From the NCBI RefSeq assembly GCF_041060425.1, contig NZ_JAULBC010000011.1, forward strand, positions 62,001-126,000: a stretch of 64,000 bases of DNA. The letters are read 5' to 3'. The position numbers and the translations under genes are program-made. This document shows positions 1 to 9,580 of the stretch, piece after piece. The stretch comes from Danxiaibacter flavus (lineage in GTDB: Bacteria; Bacteroidota; Bacteroidia; Chitinophagales; Chitinophagaceae). Under the pieces are notes generated by a model that searched no databases, was not told the DNA's origin, and saw nothing but the letters and a program-made list of their open reading frames with translations. Position 1 is the first letter of the stretch, and each line of letters starts with the position of its first letter.

Positions 1-1
1 A

Positions 2-1042
2 AAGGGCATAACGATGCTGCAGCAAAGCCTGGAAATTGCATTAAAGAATTCTTACCATGAACATGCTGCCCGCTCCTACACCAACCTGGGATGCGGGTCG
101 ATAAAAATGAAGAACTATGCTTTTGCGGAGAAAACATTGGACGAAGGGATCCATTACTGCGAAGAAATGGACCTGAATTCCTGGACAGCCTATATGTTAT
201 CATGGAAGGCAAGAATGGAGCTGGAAAAAGGTAACCTGACAGCGGCCCGCAACATTGCAGACAATCTTCTTAAAAATGAAAATCAGCCGGCTATTATTAA
301 GATCACTGCGCTGATTGTGTTGGCAAAGGTAATGATGAGGATAGGGGAGAAAGATGCACTTGACCTGTTGCTCGAAGCAAAAGCAATGTCTTTTGAAACA
401 AGAGAACTACAAAGGGTTGCTCCCGCAATGATTGCCTTACTGGAATACGAATGGCTTACAGGTAAAACGATCATTGAAGAAGAAGATATTGAACACACAT
501 CCATCCTCATGCAAAGAACTGGTATTGATGTAGAAAAAAATGAATTTGCATTTTGGATGAAGAAAGCAGGCAGGCAGCTTTTTTCACCTGCAGAAATTGC
601 GGAAGCTTATGATACAAGTAGTGCAGCAAGGGTTCTGGAGGCCGCAACCTTATGGGAAAAATCCGGATGCCCTTACGAGCAGGCGCTTGTTTTGTTTGAA
701 AAGACAGATGAGGATAAAAGAAATGCCGCTACAATGATACAGGATTTGGGTGCGATGGCGGTGTATGAAAAAATGAAACAGGAAATGAGGAATTCAGGTA
801 TTAAAAACATTCCGCGTGGAATAAGAAACTCAACCCGTACAAATGCTGCTTTTTTAACCGATAGGGAAATGGATGTGTTGCAGTTGCTGAAGGAAGAATT
901 GCCAAACAAAGCAATTGCTGCTCAATTGTATATTTCTCCAAAAACAGTTGACCATCATATATCCAGCATCCTGTTCAAACTGGATGCAAACTCCCGTTCC
1001 AAAGCAGTTACCGAAGCTATTCGTATGGGGATCCTAAAATAG
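2..1042 (+). CDS. LuxR-family AAA/TPR transcriptional regulator, C-terminal part
   Basis: The reading frame is already open at the window edge, so the true start lies upstream and the ATG at 14 is internal. The visible part is an alpha-helical TPR-like region (residues about 1-270 counted from that ATG) with the 'RSYTNLG' and 'GIHYCEEMDL' pattern of large ATP-binding MalT/LuxR-type regulators. The last 65 residues are a GerE/LuxR helix-turn-helix (LTDREMDVLQLL...NKAIAAQLYISPKTVDHH). An upstream AAA or cyclase domain is usual in the family but is outside the window. The next gene starts 88 bp downstream on the same strand. Confidence 0.85.
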   Translation, partial: KGITMLQQSLEIALKNSYHEHAARSYTNLGCGSIKMKNYAFAEKTLDEGIHYCEEMDLNSWTAYMLSWKARMELEKGNLTAARNIADNLLKNENQPAIIKITALIVLAKVMMRIGEKDALDLLLEAKAMSFETRELQRVAPAMIALLEYEWLTGKTIIEEEDIEHTSILMQRTGIDVEKNEFAFWMKKAGRQLFSPAEIAEAYDTSSAARVLEAATLWEKSGCPYEQALVLFEKTDEDKRNAATMIQDLGAMAVYEKMKQEMRNSGIKNIPRGIRNSTRTNAAFLTDREMDVLQLLKEELPNKAIAAQLYISPKTVDHHISSILFKLDANSRSKAVTEAIRMGILK

Positions 1043-1130
1043 GGAGAATCGCTACCTAAAATGGGGAACCAGTTGTATCTGTGCCTTTGGCTTCCAACAT
1101 AATTTTGTATCTGACTTAAAAAGTTGATCA

Positions 1131-1403
1131 ATGAAAAAATTTATTATTGAAAGAGAACTGCCCGGAGCAGGCAATATGACTGAAGAAGAATTGCAGGCCA
1201 TTTCAAAAACTTCCAATTCCGTAGTGTCTGTATTAGGCAAGCCATACAAATGGATTGAATCTTATGTTACCAAAGACAAAATTTATTGCATTCATGAGGC
1301 AGAAAGTGAAGATGTTATAATGGAGCATGCCAGTTGCGCGAGTTTTCCTGCAAATAGAATTGAAGAAATAAAAGCAATAATTAACCCCGCAACTGCCGAT
1401 TAA
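1131..1403 (+). CDS. DUF4242 (SCO4226-like nickel-binding fold) protein
   Basis: A 90-residue protein that starts MKKFIIERELPGAG and keeps the DUF4242 layout: 'RELPGAG', then 'LQAISKTSN', 'WIESYVTKDKIYCIHEAES', and a C-terminal 'HASCASFPANRIEEI'. Family members are small ferredoxin-like-fold proteins, one of which (SCO4226) binds nickel; cellular roles are mostly unknown. It lacks a signal peptide and follows the LuxR regulator on the same strand, so it may be co-transcribed with it. Confidence 0.75.
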   Translation: MKKFIIERELPGAGNMTEEELQAISKTSNSVVSVLGKPYKWIESYVTKDKIYCIHEAESEDVIMEHASCASFPANRIEEIKAIINPATAD

Positions 1404-1545
1404 GGCAACGCCTGGAACAACCAATTTTTTGGGTGACTAGTTCTTTCCGGATAGTTGTTCTTCATGCCGTGCAACATGTTAGCGCGGCACACCCCGAACC
1501 ATAACCAGGAAAAACAAAGGCACAGCTGGTTGATTTCATTTCAAT

Positions 1546-2625
1546 TTAAAAAGCAGTTGACAGATCGTTAGGTAAGTCCAACCGGGCAACGCCTATCCTG
1601 TCATCCGCCATACCATAGTATACATCAAATCGATTGGGTGATCCTATATCGTCACGCCTGTCAATTCCTGTAGGAAAGACAACATTCGCAATAACGCCAA
1701 CCTCTTCCTCCGGCAGATCGGGCGACAAAACCGGATGCTTTGATCTGAAAAGTATTTTTTCGGGGTTTTCTTTATCAAGTATCATCATGCCGGCAGAATA
1801 ACTTAACTGAGGGTTCTTTTTGTCTGAAGCGTCCAAATTGCTTACACCGTGGTATAGAACAAGCCATCCGTGCTTCATCAGAACCGGCGGCGTTCCGGCG
1901 CCTATTTTAAGTTTTTCCCATGGTGCCTCCGGCAGGGCCAATGGTTGGCTTGAAACAAATTTTGACAAATGATAAGGATTGTCTGTTTCTTTATTTATGT
2001 GACAATATGAAATCCAGATGCATTCATGATGACGGGCGATTTCCCGGTCTATAGGTTTGTGCATGGTTTCCTCCGGTCTGGTACCCGGAAACAACGGCCT
2101 GTGCAACATAGCCATTGCCATATGATGATGCGGACTTTCTACAGCCAGGGGAAACATACAGGCATCTTTATTGTTAATGCCATTAAAATTGATGTTCTCA
2201 TAAGGTGCGAAAGTTGCGAGGCCCAAACGTTGCCATTTTAACAGATCTTCCGATTGCGCAAGGGCAATTCGCGGCCCGTCTTTTGAAAACGCTGTATAAG
2301 TCATTATATAACGCTGAAGCGGTTTCACATATGTTATCCTGGGATCTTCGCATCCGCCCCCGCCGGCATTTTTCTCATAGTCTTCTTCCGGCTCCAATGC
2401 TATGCCTAAGCGTTCAACTTTCGCGGGATCTCCTTTCTTATTAAAAATTACACGCACAATGCCAATACGGGAATAATTGCCCTTGCCAACCAACCGCGGA
2501 AATAAATACAGCGAGCCATCCGGACCACGAACTGCAGCCGGATTGAGAACACCTCCTTCTTCCATGGAATTTCCTTTTTCTGGTTCCATAATTGTCCCCA
2601 GCCGGTGTAGTTTTAACGTACTCAT
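1546..2625 (-). CDS. GH130 family glycoside phosphorylase/hydrolase
   Basis: A 359-residue five-bladed propeller protein of GH130 type (beta-mannoside phosphorylases and related enzymes). Family features visible are 'EGGVLNPAAVRGPDGSLYLFPR', 'GGGGCEDPRITYV' (the Asp-Pro-Arg strand lining the active site), 'NNKDACMFP' and 'GAGTPPVLMKHGWLVLYHGV'. There is no signal peptide, so it is probably cytoplasmic. The start codon overlaps the stop of the upstream HAD phosphatase gene by 4 bp (ATGA), indicating translational coupling. Phosphorolysis of a beta-linked mannoside followed by sugar-phosphate handling by the HAD partner is a reasonable inference; the exact substrate cannot be read from sequence. 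Confidence 0.85.
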   Translation of the reverse strand: MSTLKLHRLGTIMEPEKGNSMEEGGVLNPAAVRGPDGSLYLFPRLVGKGNYSRIGIVRVIFNKKGDPAKVERLGIALEPEEDYEKNAGGGGCEDPRITYVKPLQRYIMTYTAFSKDGPRIALAQSEDLLKWQRLGLATFAPYENINFNGINNKDACMFPLAVESPHHHMAMAMLHRPLFPGTRPEETMHKPIDREIARHHECIWISYCHINKETDNPYHLSKFVSSQPLALPEAPWEKLKIGAGTPPVLMKHGWLVLYHGVSNLDASDKKNPQLSYSAGMMILDKENPEKILFRSKHPVLSPDLPEEEVGVIANVVFPTGIDRRDDIGSPNRFDVYYGMADDRIGVARLDLPNDLSTAF

Positions 2626-3386
2626 TGTTTTCTTTTTGTAGTTTTTTCAAGGCAGGCAATGATCGTTTCAATTACTTTTTTTGTTTCTTCGGGACCTTTT
2701 ACCTGGATGCAGGTGACTCCCGTGGATATTGCCGGATAATCATTTCCTCCGGCAAACAATGCATCGCCGATATAGATGATCTCAGATCTACGAATGCTGA
2801 GTATTTTTTCCAACTTGTGAATGCCGTAGGCTTTATCAATACCACGTTTGGTAATGTCAATGGATGTAGAACCGCCTATTTCAACTGAAAATTCCCTGAG
2901 TGGTCTGTCCAGCTTACTTTTTATTTTTTTCCGTTTTGCCAGGTCCGGATCCCATTTCTTTTTCACTTTTCCGGGCGCATGCTGGCCAAGCGCTGAAAAT
3001 GTGATCTGGCTGCCCCTGTCCTCAATTTGTTCACCCCAGGTTTTCGTTATGCCTAATCTTAACCCTTTAATGGTTTTTTCTATGTTGTCGGTAATTTTCT
3101 TTCGCTCTTCAACCGTAAGGTCCTCAGCGTATATTTTTTTCCACCCTGATCTGTACCGGTAATATTTTGTTCCACATGTGGGCAGAATGGAAAGATTTTG
3201 CATATTCTGTTTAGAGGACAAGTGGGAGAGTACCTGTGTTTGAAATTGCGGCCAGTCTCCCCCGGATATAATAGCCATTTTCGCAACTTTAAGGAGGCGG
3301 CCGATAAGATCTGACATTTCCGGATCAATAGCGGCTTTACTTTCTGCCAATGTACCATCAAGATCAAAAATGATCAGTTTTTTCAT
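2622..3386 (-). CDS. HAD-superfamily phosphatase, phosphomannomutase-like
   Basis: A 254-residue HAD type IIB protein. Motif I is 'IIFDLDGTLAES' (residues 5-16), motif II 'AIISGGD' (about 38-44), and motif IV 'IIYIGDALFAGGNDYPA' near residue 205. The cap and spacing resemble eukaryotic-type phosphomannomutases, and sugar-phosphate phosphatase/mutase activity is plausible. First gene of a two-gene minus-strand unit with the overlapping GH130 gene. Divergent from the tricorn protease gene across a 422-bp intergenic region. Confidence 0.8.
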   Translation of the reverse strand: MKKLIIFDLDGTLAESKAAIDPEMSDLIGRLLKVAKMAIISGGDWPQFQTQVLSHLSSKQNMQNLSILPTCGTKYYRYRSGWKKIYAEDLTVEERKKITDNIEKTIKGLRLGITKTWGEQIEDRGSQITFSALGQHAPGKVKKKWDPDLAKRKKIKSKLDRPLREFSVEIGGSTSIDITKRGIDKAYGIHKLEKILSIRRSEIIYIGDALFAGGNDYPAISTGVTCIQVKGPEETKKVIETIIACLEKTTKRKQ

Positions 3387-3708
3387 AATACTATAATCTT
3401 CATCACTTCAGTACAAAGCGCACACCAAATGTTTCATTCTCATCTATTGTTGTCATTTTAAGTTTAATATCCGTGCCAAAATGTTCGCTCCGGCTCCTGA
3501 AAGATCTTTTACAGATCAGATTTTTCACGGTCGTTATTGTTCCAATCAAAAAATGTTACTAGGTTTATTACTACGTGAACCGGGACACCAGATATTAAAG
3601 CTGCCGGAGCAACATTTCAGATAATGGCAGGAAGGAGCTTTGTATAAATTATTACTCCGCTTACTTAATATGCTTAATCGTTTTCAAAGAGATCGTTTTT
3701 GAAAGCGA

Positions 3709-3730
3709 TAATGTATTGTTCAATACATTA
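3709..3730. promoter_or_regulatory. 22-bp palindrome in divergent intergenic region
   Basis: Within the 422 bp between the HAD gene (-) and the tricorn gene (+) lies the inverted repeat TAATGTATTG-TT-CAATACATTA, 79 bp before the tricorn start. It has no T-tract, so it looks more like an operator than a terminator. The binding protein is unknown. The rest of 3387-3808 shows nothing I recognise. Confidence 0.4.
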
Positions 3731-3808
3731 CCGGGCCCGGAAGTCTGATGCAGAGAACTGAAGGGTAACACGTTAAAAAAATTTATTCCGGAATATCAAT
3801 AAAAGAAT

Positions 3809-6800
3809 ATGACTACACCGATAAGAAAAACAGGGATCTTTTTCTGTATGATCTGTTGTTGTTTTTTGGCCCTGCCTGTCGCCACGCAGGCAAGAGATAC
3901 CAATCACACAAGAATGCTTACTATGCCCGCGGTAAGTGATACCCATATCGCATTTATTTACGCGGAGGACCTTTGGGTGTCAAATCTGGATGGTTCCAAT
4001 CCGAGAAGACTCACCGTTGATCAGGGAGTTGAATCAAATCCTGTTTTTTCCCCCGATGGAAAGACGATCGCCTTTAGTGCGCAATATGACGGCAATACAG
4101 ATGTCTATATAATACCGGTAGAAGGAGGGGTTCCCAGGCGGCTCACCTGGCATCCGTCCGCTGACATAGTGAGAGGATTTACACCTGATGGTCAATCCGT
4201 CTTGTTTATCTCCCAACGGCATTCATCTAACAATCGTTATTCTCAACTTTATACCGTTCCTGTAAAAGGAGGACTAAGTACCCAACTTGAGATACCGAAT
4301 GCATTCTGGGCAACTTATTCGCCCGACGGGAAGCAGATGGCCTATACTCCACTGGCAGATGCGTTTCTTCAATGGAAGCATTACAGAGGTGGATCAATTT
4401 CAACCATATTCATACATCGTTTTGAAGATCACAGCACAGTTAAAATACCGCAACCAACCGGCGGGTGCAACGATGTAAACCCCATGTGGAAAGGCAACAC
4501 AATTTATTTCAGAAGCGACAGGGATGGTGAATTTAACCTGTATGCCTACAATACGCAATCTAAACAAGTAAGTCAGCTGACAAAATTTGCGGACTTCCCT
4601 GTTTTAAGTGCTGCAGCAAATGAATCCGCAGTAGTATTTGAGCAAGCGGGTTACCTGCACACGTATACATTTTCCAACTCCGCTTCAAATACTTTGCCCA
4701 TTGGCATAGCCGCGGATCTCCTGGAACTACGCCCACGGTATGTGAAAGGAGCAACTTATATCCGCTCTGCCGACATTTCTCCCTCCGGCATTCGTGCAGT
4801 ATTTGATTTTCGCGGTGATATTGTAACAGCACCGGCGGAAAAAGGAGATGCACGTAACATAACACAAACAACAGGGGTGCATGAAAAATATCCGGCATGG
4901 TCGCCGGACGGAAAGACTATTGCTTATACATCCGACGCATCCGGTGAATACAAGTTAGTGCTGAAACGGCAGGACGGGCAAGGGGAACCTAAAGTAATAC
5001 CTTTAAATGGTGCCGGATTTTATTCTTCATTAACATGGTCCCCGGACAGTAAAAAAATAAGCTATTCCGATAACGCAAGGAATTTGTATGTACTGGATAT
5101 TGCAAGCGGTAAAATTACCAAAATAGATGCCGATGAACTATATGTACCGGGGCCCTTCCGCAATTTATTCAGCGACTGGTCATCCGACTCAAAATGGATC
5201 GTGTACACAAAAGTGATCTCTACCCAATTCAAAAGAATTTATTTTTATTCACTTGATCAGGGCAAGTCCTTCCCTTTAACCGATGGCCTGAGTGATGCCG
5301 TAGAACCCAAATTTGACAAGGGCGGCAAATATCTTTATTTCTTAGCCTCTACAGATGCCGGGCCTGTGATTAACTGGTTTGATCAATCGAATATTGACAT
5401 GCATGCAACCTATGCTGTTTATTTGGTTACACTGCAAAAGCAAACGATCTCCCCCCTGGCAAAAGAAAGTGATGAAGAGCAGGGAACGATTGACACCACA
5501 AAGCCCAAAGCTTCCGCTGCGGTAAAAAAAGAAAATAATGTTCAGATCGATTTTGAAAAAATCCATGACAGGATTATCGACCTTCCAATCAAACCAGGAA
5601 ACTATTCACAACTCGGAACAGGGAAAGAAGGAGAGCTTTATTATATCTCCATGCCGTTTGATGACAATGGTACCGGCATGATGCACGCATTTAATCTTAA
5701 AGACAGAAAGGACAAAGAGGTGACAGAAATGGATGGATATGCTATTTCTGCCGACAACAAAAAAATGCTGTATGCCAGGAACAATGTCTGGTTTATAAGC
5801 GAATTGGGAACAGCTCCTCCACCGGGCAAAGGCATGCTGAATATTGCAGATATATCCGTTAGCGCAGATGCTTTGGCAGAATGGAAAAATATTTTTGAGG
5901 AGACATGGCGAATCAACAGAGACTATTTTTATGACCCCGGCATGCATGGTGTAAACTGGAATGCTGTTAAAGAAAAGTATGCCGTGTTTTTACCGGAGCT
6001 TTCTTGCCGAAGTGATCTGAACCGCTTGTTGCGATGGATGATGAGTGAGCTTGCCGTCGGGCATAGTTACATAACCAACCCGGGTGACAGGCTCTATACA
6101 AGCAAAACAGTAAAAGGCGGCCTTTTGGGAGCTGATTATACGATCAGCAATAACCGCTACCGCATCAAAAAAATCTATGGCGGATTGAATTGGAACCCAA
6201 CACTAAAATCTCCTTTAACGGAGCCGGGCGTAAATGTAAACGAGGGTGATTATATTCTGGCAGTCGATGGAAAGGAACTTACGGCAACCGAAGATATAGA
6301 CCGTTTTTTTGAGAATACAGCCGGTAAAATAGTAGAGCTGACTGTTGGAACCAACCCCGATACAGCCCGTAGCAGGGTAGTGAAAGTAGTACCGGTTGAG
6401 AGTGAGCAAGCGCTGCGAAACAGGGATTGGGTTGAATCAAATCTGCGCAAAGTGAATGAAGCAACCAACGGCCAGGTGGCCTATGTGTACGTGCCCAATA
6501 CTGCCGGAGCCGGGCATGAATATTTTAAACGCTATTTCTATCCACAGGCCAATAAAAAAGCAATCATTGTCGATGAAAGATTTAATGGAGGCGGCAGTCT
6601 GGCTGATTATTATATCCGTTTGCTTACGAATCCTTTGCAGGCCTATTGGCATATGCGTTATGGAAAAGACATAAAAACACCTACTGCCTCAATACAAGGG
6701 CCTAAAGTAATGCTGATTGACGAAACTGCCGGCTCGGGCGGCGACTTTCTGCCATGGATGTTCCGCAAATACCAGGTGGGCACACTGGTCGGCAAACGCA

Positions 6801-7075
6801 CATGGGGCGGGCTTGTAGGTATATTGGGATATCCTGAGCTGATGGATGGGGGACAGGTTACATCTCCCAATCTCGGCATCTGGACGCCTGATGGATTTAT
6901 TGTTGAAAATGTTGGGGTGTCACCAGATGTAGAAGTTGAACAAACTCCCGCTGATGTGATCGCCGGCAAAGATCCTCAACTGGAAAAAGCGATAGAACTG
7001 GCTTTAAAACAATTAAAAGAGAATCCACAGGTTGATCCGGTAAGGCCTCCTTTTCCTATAAAAACAGGTAAGTAA
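3809..7075 (+). CDS. Tricorn-type protease (S41 family), exported
   Basis: A 1088-residue protein with a signal peptide (residues 1 to about 28, ending 'VATQA'). Two WD/TolB-like propeller regions follow (about 35-280 and 300-560; repeated 'SPDGK(T/Q)IA' and 'W S D S K' blades), then a low-complexity linker, the C1 domain with 'ELAVGHSY' (His752), a PDZ-like segment (about 775-850) and the S41 core with 'DETAGSGGD' (nucleophile Ser976) and 'IVENVGVSPD' (Glu1033). This is the Ser/His/Glu arrangement of tricorn. Bacteroidota homologues are periplasmic peptidases degrading oligopeptides. It is a single gene with its own upstream region. Confidence 0.92.
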   Translation: MTTPIRKTGIFFCMICCCFLALPVATQARDTNHTRMLTMPAVSDTHIAFIYAEDLWVSNLDGSNPRRLTVDQGVESNPVFSPDGKTIAFSAQYDGNTDVYIIPVEGGVPRRLTWHPSADIVRGFTPDGQSVLFISQRHSSNNRYSQLYTVPVKGGLSTQLEIPNAFWATYSPDGKQMAYTPLADAFLQWKHYRGGSISTIFIHRFEDHSTVKIPQPTGGCNDVNPMWKGNTIYFRSDRDGEFNLYAYNTQSKQVSQLTKFADFPVLSAAANESAVVFEQAGYLHTYTFSNSASNTLPIGIAADLLELRPRYVKGATYIRSADISPSGIRAVFDFRGDIVTAPAEKGDARNITQTTGVHEKYPAWSPDGKTIAYTSDASGEYKLVLKRQDGQGEPKVIPLNGAGFYSSLTWSPDSKKISYSDNARNLYVLDIASGKITKIDADELYVPGPFRNLFSDWSSDSKWIVYTKVISTQFKRIYFYSLDQGKSFPLTDGLSDAVEPKFDKGGKYLYFLASTDAGPVINWFDQSNIDMHATYAVYLVTLQKQTISPLAKESDEEQGTIDTTKPKASAAVKKENNVQIDFEKIHDRIIDLPIKPGNYSQLGTGKEGELYYISMPFDDNGTGMMHAFNLKDRKDKEVTEMDGYAISADNKKMLYARNNVWFISELGTAPPPGKGMLNIADISVSADALAEWKNIFEETWRINRDYFYDPGMHGVNWNAVKEKYAVFLPELSCRSDLNRLLRWMMSELAVGHSYITNPGDRLYTSKTVKGGLLGADYTISNNRYRIKKIYGGLNWNPTLKSPLTEPGVNVNEGDYILAVDGKELTATEDIDRFFENTAGKIVELTVGTNPDTARSRVVKVVPVESEQALRNRDWVESNLRKVNEATNGQVAYVYVPNTAGAGHEYFKRYFYPQANKKAIIVDERFNGGGSLADYYIRLLTNPLQAYWHMRYGKDIKTPTASIQGPKVMLIDETAGSGGDFLPWMFRKYQVGTLVGKRTWGGLVGILGYPELMDGGQVTSPNLGIWTPDGFIVENVGVSPDVEVEQTPADVIAGKDPQLEKAIELALKQLKENPQVDPVRPPFPIKTGK

Positions 7076-7109
7076 AATAAATGGTGAAGAAGACGGTGCC
7101 GCTAATCTT

Positions 7110-7290
7110 TTTGTTGTGGTAGACGTGCCGGGGGACATGTTAGCGCAGCGCATGTAGACTTCAGATAAGAATGGATTTTAATCCTGCCAGGCCAGTATTG
7201 GTGTGCAATGCTTTATCAGAAAGAAGGGATACTAAAAAGTATATAAATCAAAGCCGCTCGATTGTGAGAGCGGCTTTGTTGTTCTTTCCA
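7110..7290 (+). repeat. Dispersed ~180-bp repeat, copy 1, ending in a terminator hairpin
   Basis: Shares ordered blocks with 36393-36560 and 39165-39317: 'ACATGTtAGCGCAGcGcAT', 'GATTTTaATCCtgCC', then an A-rich stretch and a hairpin AAAGCCGCTC...GAGCGGCTTT (7250-7277) followed by T-rich sequence. The hairpin follows the tricorn gene and is a credible terminator. The short open frame across it (7171-7371) is not a gene. Confidence 0.6.
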
Positions 7291-7339
7291 CTTCACAGTC
7301 ACTATTGCGCAAACTTCTTCGCAGTATATCCTCTCTGGC

Positions 7340-7430
7340 CATGTGTGATGGGCAGAGACTTTGCAGGATAGCAGAGGGAATCATAAACGCAAAGTACCAG
7401 CTTATGCACAGAACTTAGCGAGGAGCCAAA
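7340..7430. repeat. Diverged copy of the 'GACTTTGCG' repeat
   Basis: Contains 'tgtgatgggcagagactttgc', then 'aacgcaaagt' and 'acttagcgagga', in the same order as the two clean tandem copies at 9251-9560. The remainder of 7431-7677 before the next gene shows nothing recognisable. Confidence 0.5.
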
Positions 7431-7677
7431 GATTCTTAGGTTACTTTTCCTGATGCGTTTTTTTTTACAGGTAACATTTTTTTTGTGATCTGTTATAATA
7501 CAGTCCCTGCATATGAATCTGCTTTATTTGTCCGTAAAGCAGATCCGGGCTTCCCGATGGATGAGTTTTCTATTAAATTTTATGATTGTTTTTTGTTAAG
7601 CAGAGCATGCTACGCCGTACGCCGCGCACGCTTGCTCTAGCCGGATATCAGATTTTTTAACCACTAAATATGAATTT

Positions 7678-9186
7678 ATGAGCTTTAAGTATTCACTCGA
7701 CAAAATGTTCGATTTTGATCAAAAATGGAATACGCTTCCTGGAAAGGGTGCTAATTATTGTGTGCCTACTTCAATGTGCAACATAATGGGTTTTCTTTCA
7801 AAAAATGGGTACGAATCCCTATGGCGTAAAATACCGGGTATTCAGCCAAAATTCGCTGACCTGAATATTATCAACAATTTGGCCATTATGGGTGATTACA
7901 TGGAGACTGATCCGGATAAAGGAACCTCTCACAATAAAGCTATAGATGGATTGGAAGATTTTATGGATGGTAAATATACGGGGTTGATTTATACACGCAC
8001 AAGTGCCGATGATGCAATTTTTTTACGCAATTTAAAAGATCATCTAAGCCTTAAGAGATTGATGGCAGTGGGAGTTGGGCGTTATACTCAAGTGGGCGAA
8101 AATGCAATTCTGTATCATCGTTCGGGAGGACATTGTATCACGGTGGTAGGCTTGCAGACGAACGCAAGCAATGCTACATTAATTTATCATGATCCCAATA
8201 GCGGTGATAGTGATTTGCATAAGCAGTCCTCCGTAATGCCCGTGAGTAGCAATCTTCGTGAAACTGCTATAATGGTAGATGGTTATTACAGGCAAGGTAT
8301 TCAACTTACAAGCATCACTTCGGGGTTCAGAATGATGGATTCATACACCGTTCTGGCGCCGCTTATTATGTTGTATTTTGATGACATTACAACTTCTCTG
8401 AACCTTGTACAGGGCGCTGATTGGACAAATGCTAAACAAACGGTGAGCCGGGTTGACACAAAAGCCGTAGGGAAAATTAAAGATCTGATTTTTAACGCAG
8501 AGAATACAGCAGCATACGTTATTAGTGAAAACAAGAGCGGTATTTGGAAATTAGACCTGGTAACTATGAAGCTAACACAGGTGAATGCTTCCATTCATCC
8601 CAGCAGATTAATTGCAAGTGAAAATAACTATAAAATATTTGCTTCAGTAAATTCAAAAATATTTTCATTGGAAGATGAAAAGAACTTGACTGAAGTGGCA
8701 GACCTCGGTGTTGTGCCTGATGCACTCACCTATAACTTTAAAAAGAAACAATTAATAGCGGTTGCCGCAGGTGTTGGCAAGTTGTTAACTATTGATGCCA
8801 GCAGAAAAGTGGTATCAATGGAACTGACATCAGGCATCAATAGTGATTATGTGAACGCAACTATAAATCCGAAGAGTGGAGCGTTATATCTCTCTAAAAA
8901 CAATAGCTACGATTTTGTCAGGATATCGCTAAACGGCAATGCGATAAAAAGTATTGCGCATGAAGAATTGGAGAAAAAAGCTCCTGTATCAAAAATGCAT
9001 ATGAATAACAAAGGAGTTTTTGCTGTTTCACAGCAAGGAAAATTGAAATTTTATAATGATAAAGGCATCGCTGTAAGTGTGAAAGATTGGGATGATGCAT
9101 CAACAGGAAACATATTCAAATTGTCAAGAGGCTTTAATGTCCTTTCACCATCTTTGATGGAACGTGAAGAATGGAAATATCAATAA
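7678..9186 (+). CDS. C39-like cysteine peptidase domain fused to a beta-propeller
   Basis: A 502-residue protein without a signal peptide. Residues 15-240 look like a papain-like C39-type peptidase: 'GANYCVPTSM' places a candidate nucleophile at Cys28, 'RSGGHCITVVG' a candidate His152, and 'YHDPNSG' a candidate Asp172/Asn174. Residues about 260-490 hold repeated 'VY(V/I)ISENKSGIWKLDL'-like blades typical of YVTN/NHL propellers. It stands alone between two repeat-rich intergenic regions. Peptidase function is inferred from motif order only; a bacteriocin-processing role has no contextual support because no ABC exporter is present. Confidence 0.55.
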   Translation: MSFKYSLDKMFDFDQKWNTLPGKGANYCVPTSMCNIMGFLSKNGYESLWRKIPGIQPKFADLNIINNLAIMGDYMETDPDKGTSHNKAIDGLEDFMDGKYTGLIYTRTSADDAIFLRNLKDHLSLKRLMAVGVGRYTQVGENAILYHRSGGHCITVVGLQTNASNATLIYHDPNSGDSDLHKQSSVMPVSSNLRETAIMVDGYYRQGIQLTSITSGFRMMDSYTVLAPLIMLYFDDITTSLNLVQGADWTNAKQTVSRVDTKAVGKIKDLIFNAENTAAYVISENKSGIWKLDLVTMKLTQVNASIHPSRLIASENNYKIFASVNSKIFSLEDEKNLTEVADLGVVPDALTYNFKKKQLIAVAAGVGKLLTIDASRKVVSMELTSGINSDYVNATINPKSGALYLSKNNSYDFVRISLNGNAIKSIAHEELEKKAPVSKMHMNNKGVFAVSQQGKLKFYNDKGIAVSVKDWDDASTGNIFKLSRGFNVLSPSLMEREEWKYQ

Positions 9187-9250
9187 TATTAACCTCTGCC
9201 GGAAGCATTCAATTTACAGTGCCGGACGTCATTCTAATGTTATGAACATG

Positions 9251-9560
9251 TGATGGGCAGGGACTTTGCGGGATGGGAGCGGAGCTCTAGCGATTGTTTA
9301 ACTCTTCTCCAAAACGCAAAGTCCCGGCCGCCTGCACAGGGCTTTGAGGGAGACTTTGCGAGGAAGTCCCTGGCGATAATGTTATTTTGGAGACCTGGCT
9401 CAGAATGAAAGGACTTTGCGAGATGGGAGAGGGAGTAATGGCGGCTATTGAATTCATCTCCAAAACGCAAAGTCCCGGCCGCCTGCACAGGGCTTTGAAG
9501 GAGACTTTGCGAGGAAGTCCCTGGCGATAACGTTATTTTGGAGGCCTCGCTGAGAACGAA
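9251..9560. repeat. Two tandem 150-bp repeats
   Basis: Units start at 9261 and 9411 with 'GGACTTTGCG' and are nearly identical for 150 bp. Each contains the inverted element 'CGCAAAGTCC' about 55 bp in (9315-9324 in unit 1) and a second 'GACTTTGCGAGGAAGTCCC' hairpin. The 112-codon open frame across them is a by-product of the repeat. Confidence 0.85.
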
Positions 9561-9580
9561 ATTTTGAAATTTAGTCACAA

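Noticed and set aside
7171..7371. 66-codon open frame after the tricorn gene
   Set aside because: It runs through the dispersed repeat and its terminator hairpin and has no protein-like features.
9240..9578. 112-codon minus-strand open frame
   Set aside because: It is generated by the two 150-bp repeats and contains an internal duplicate of itself.
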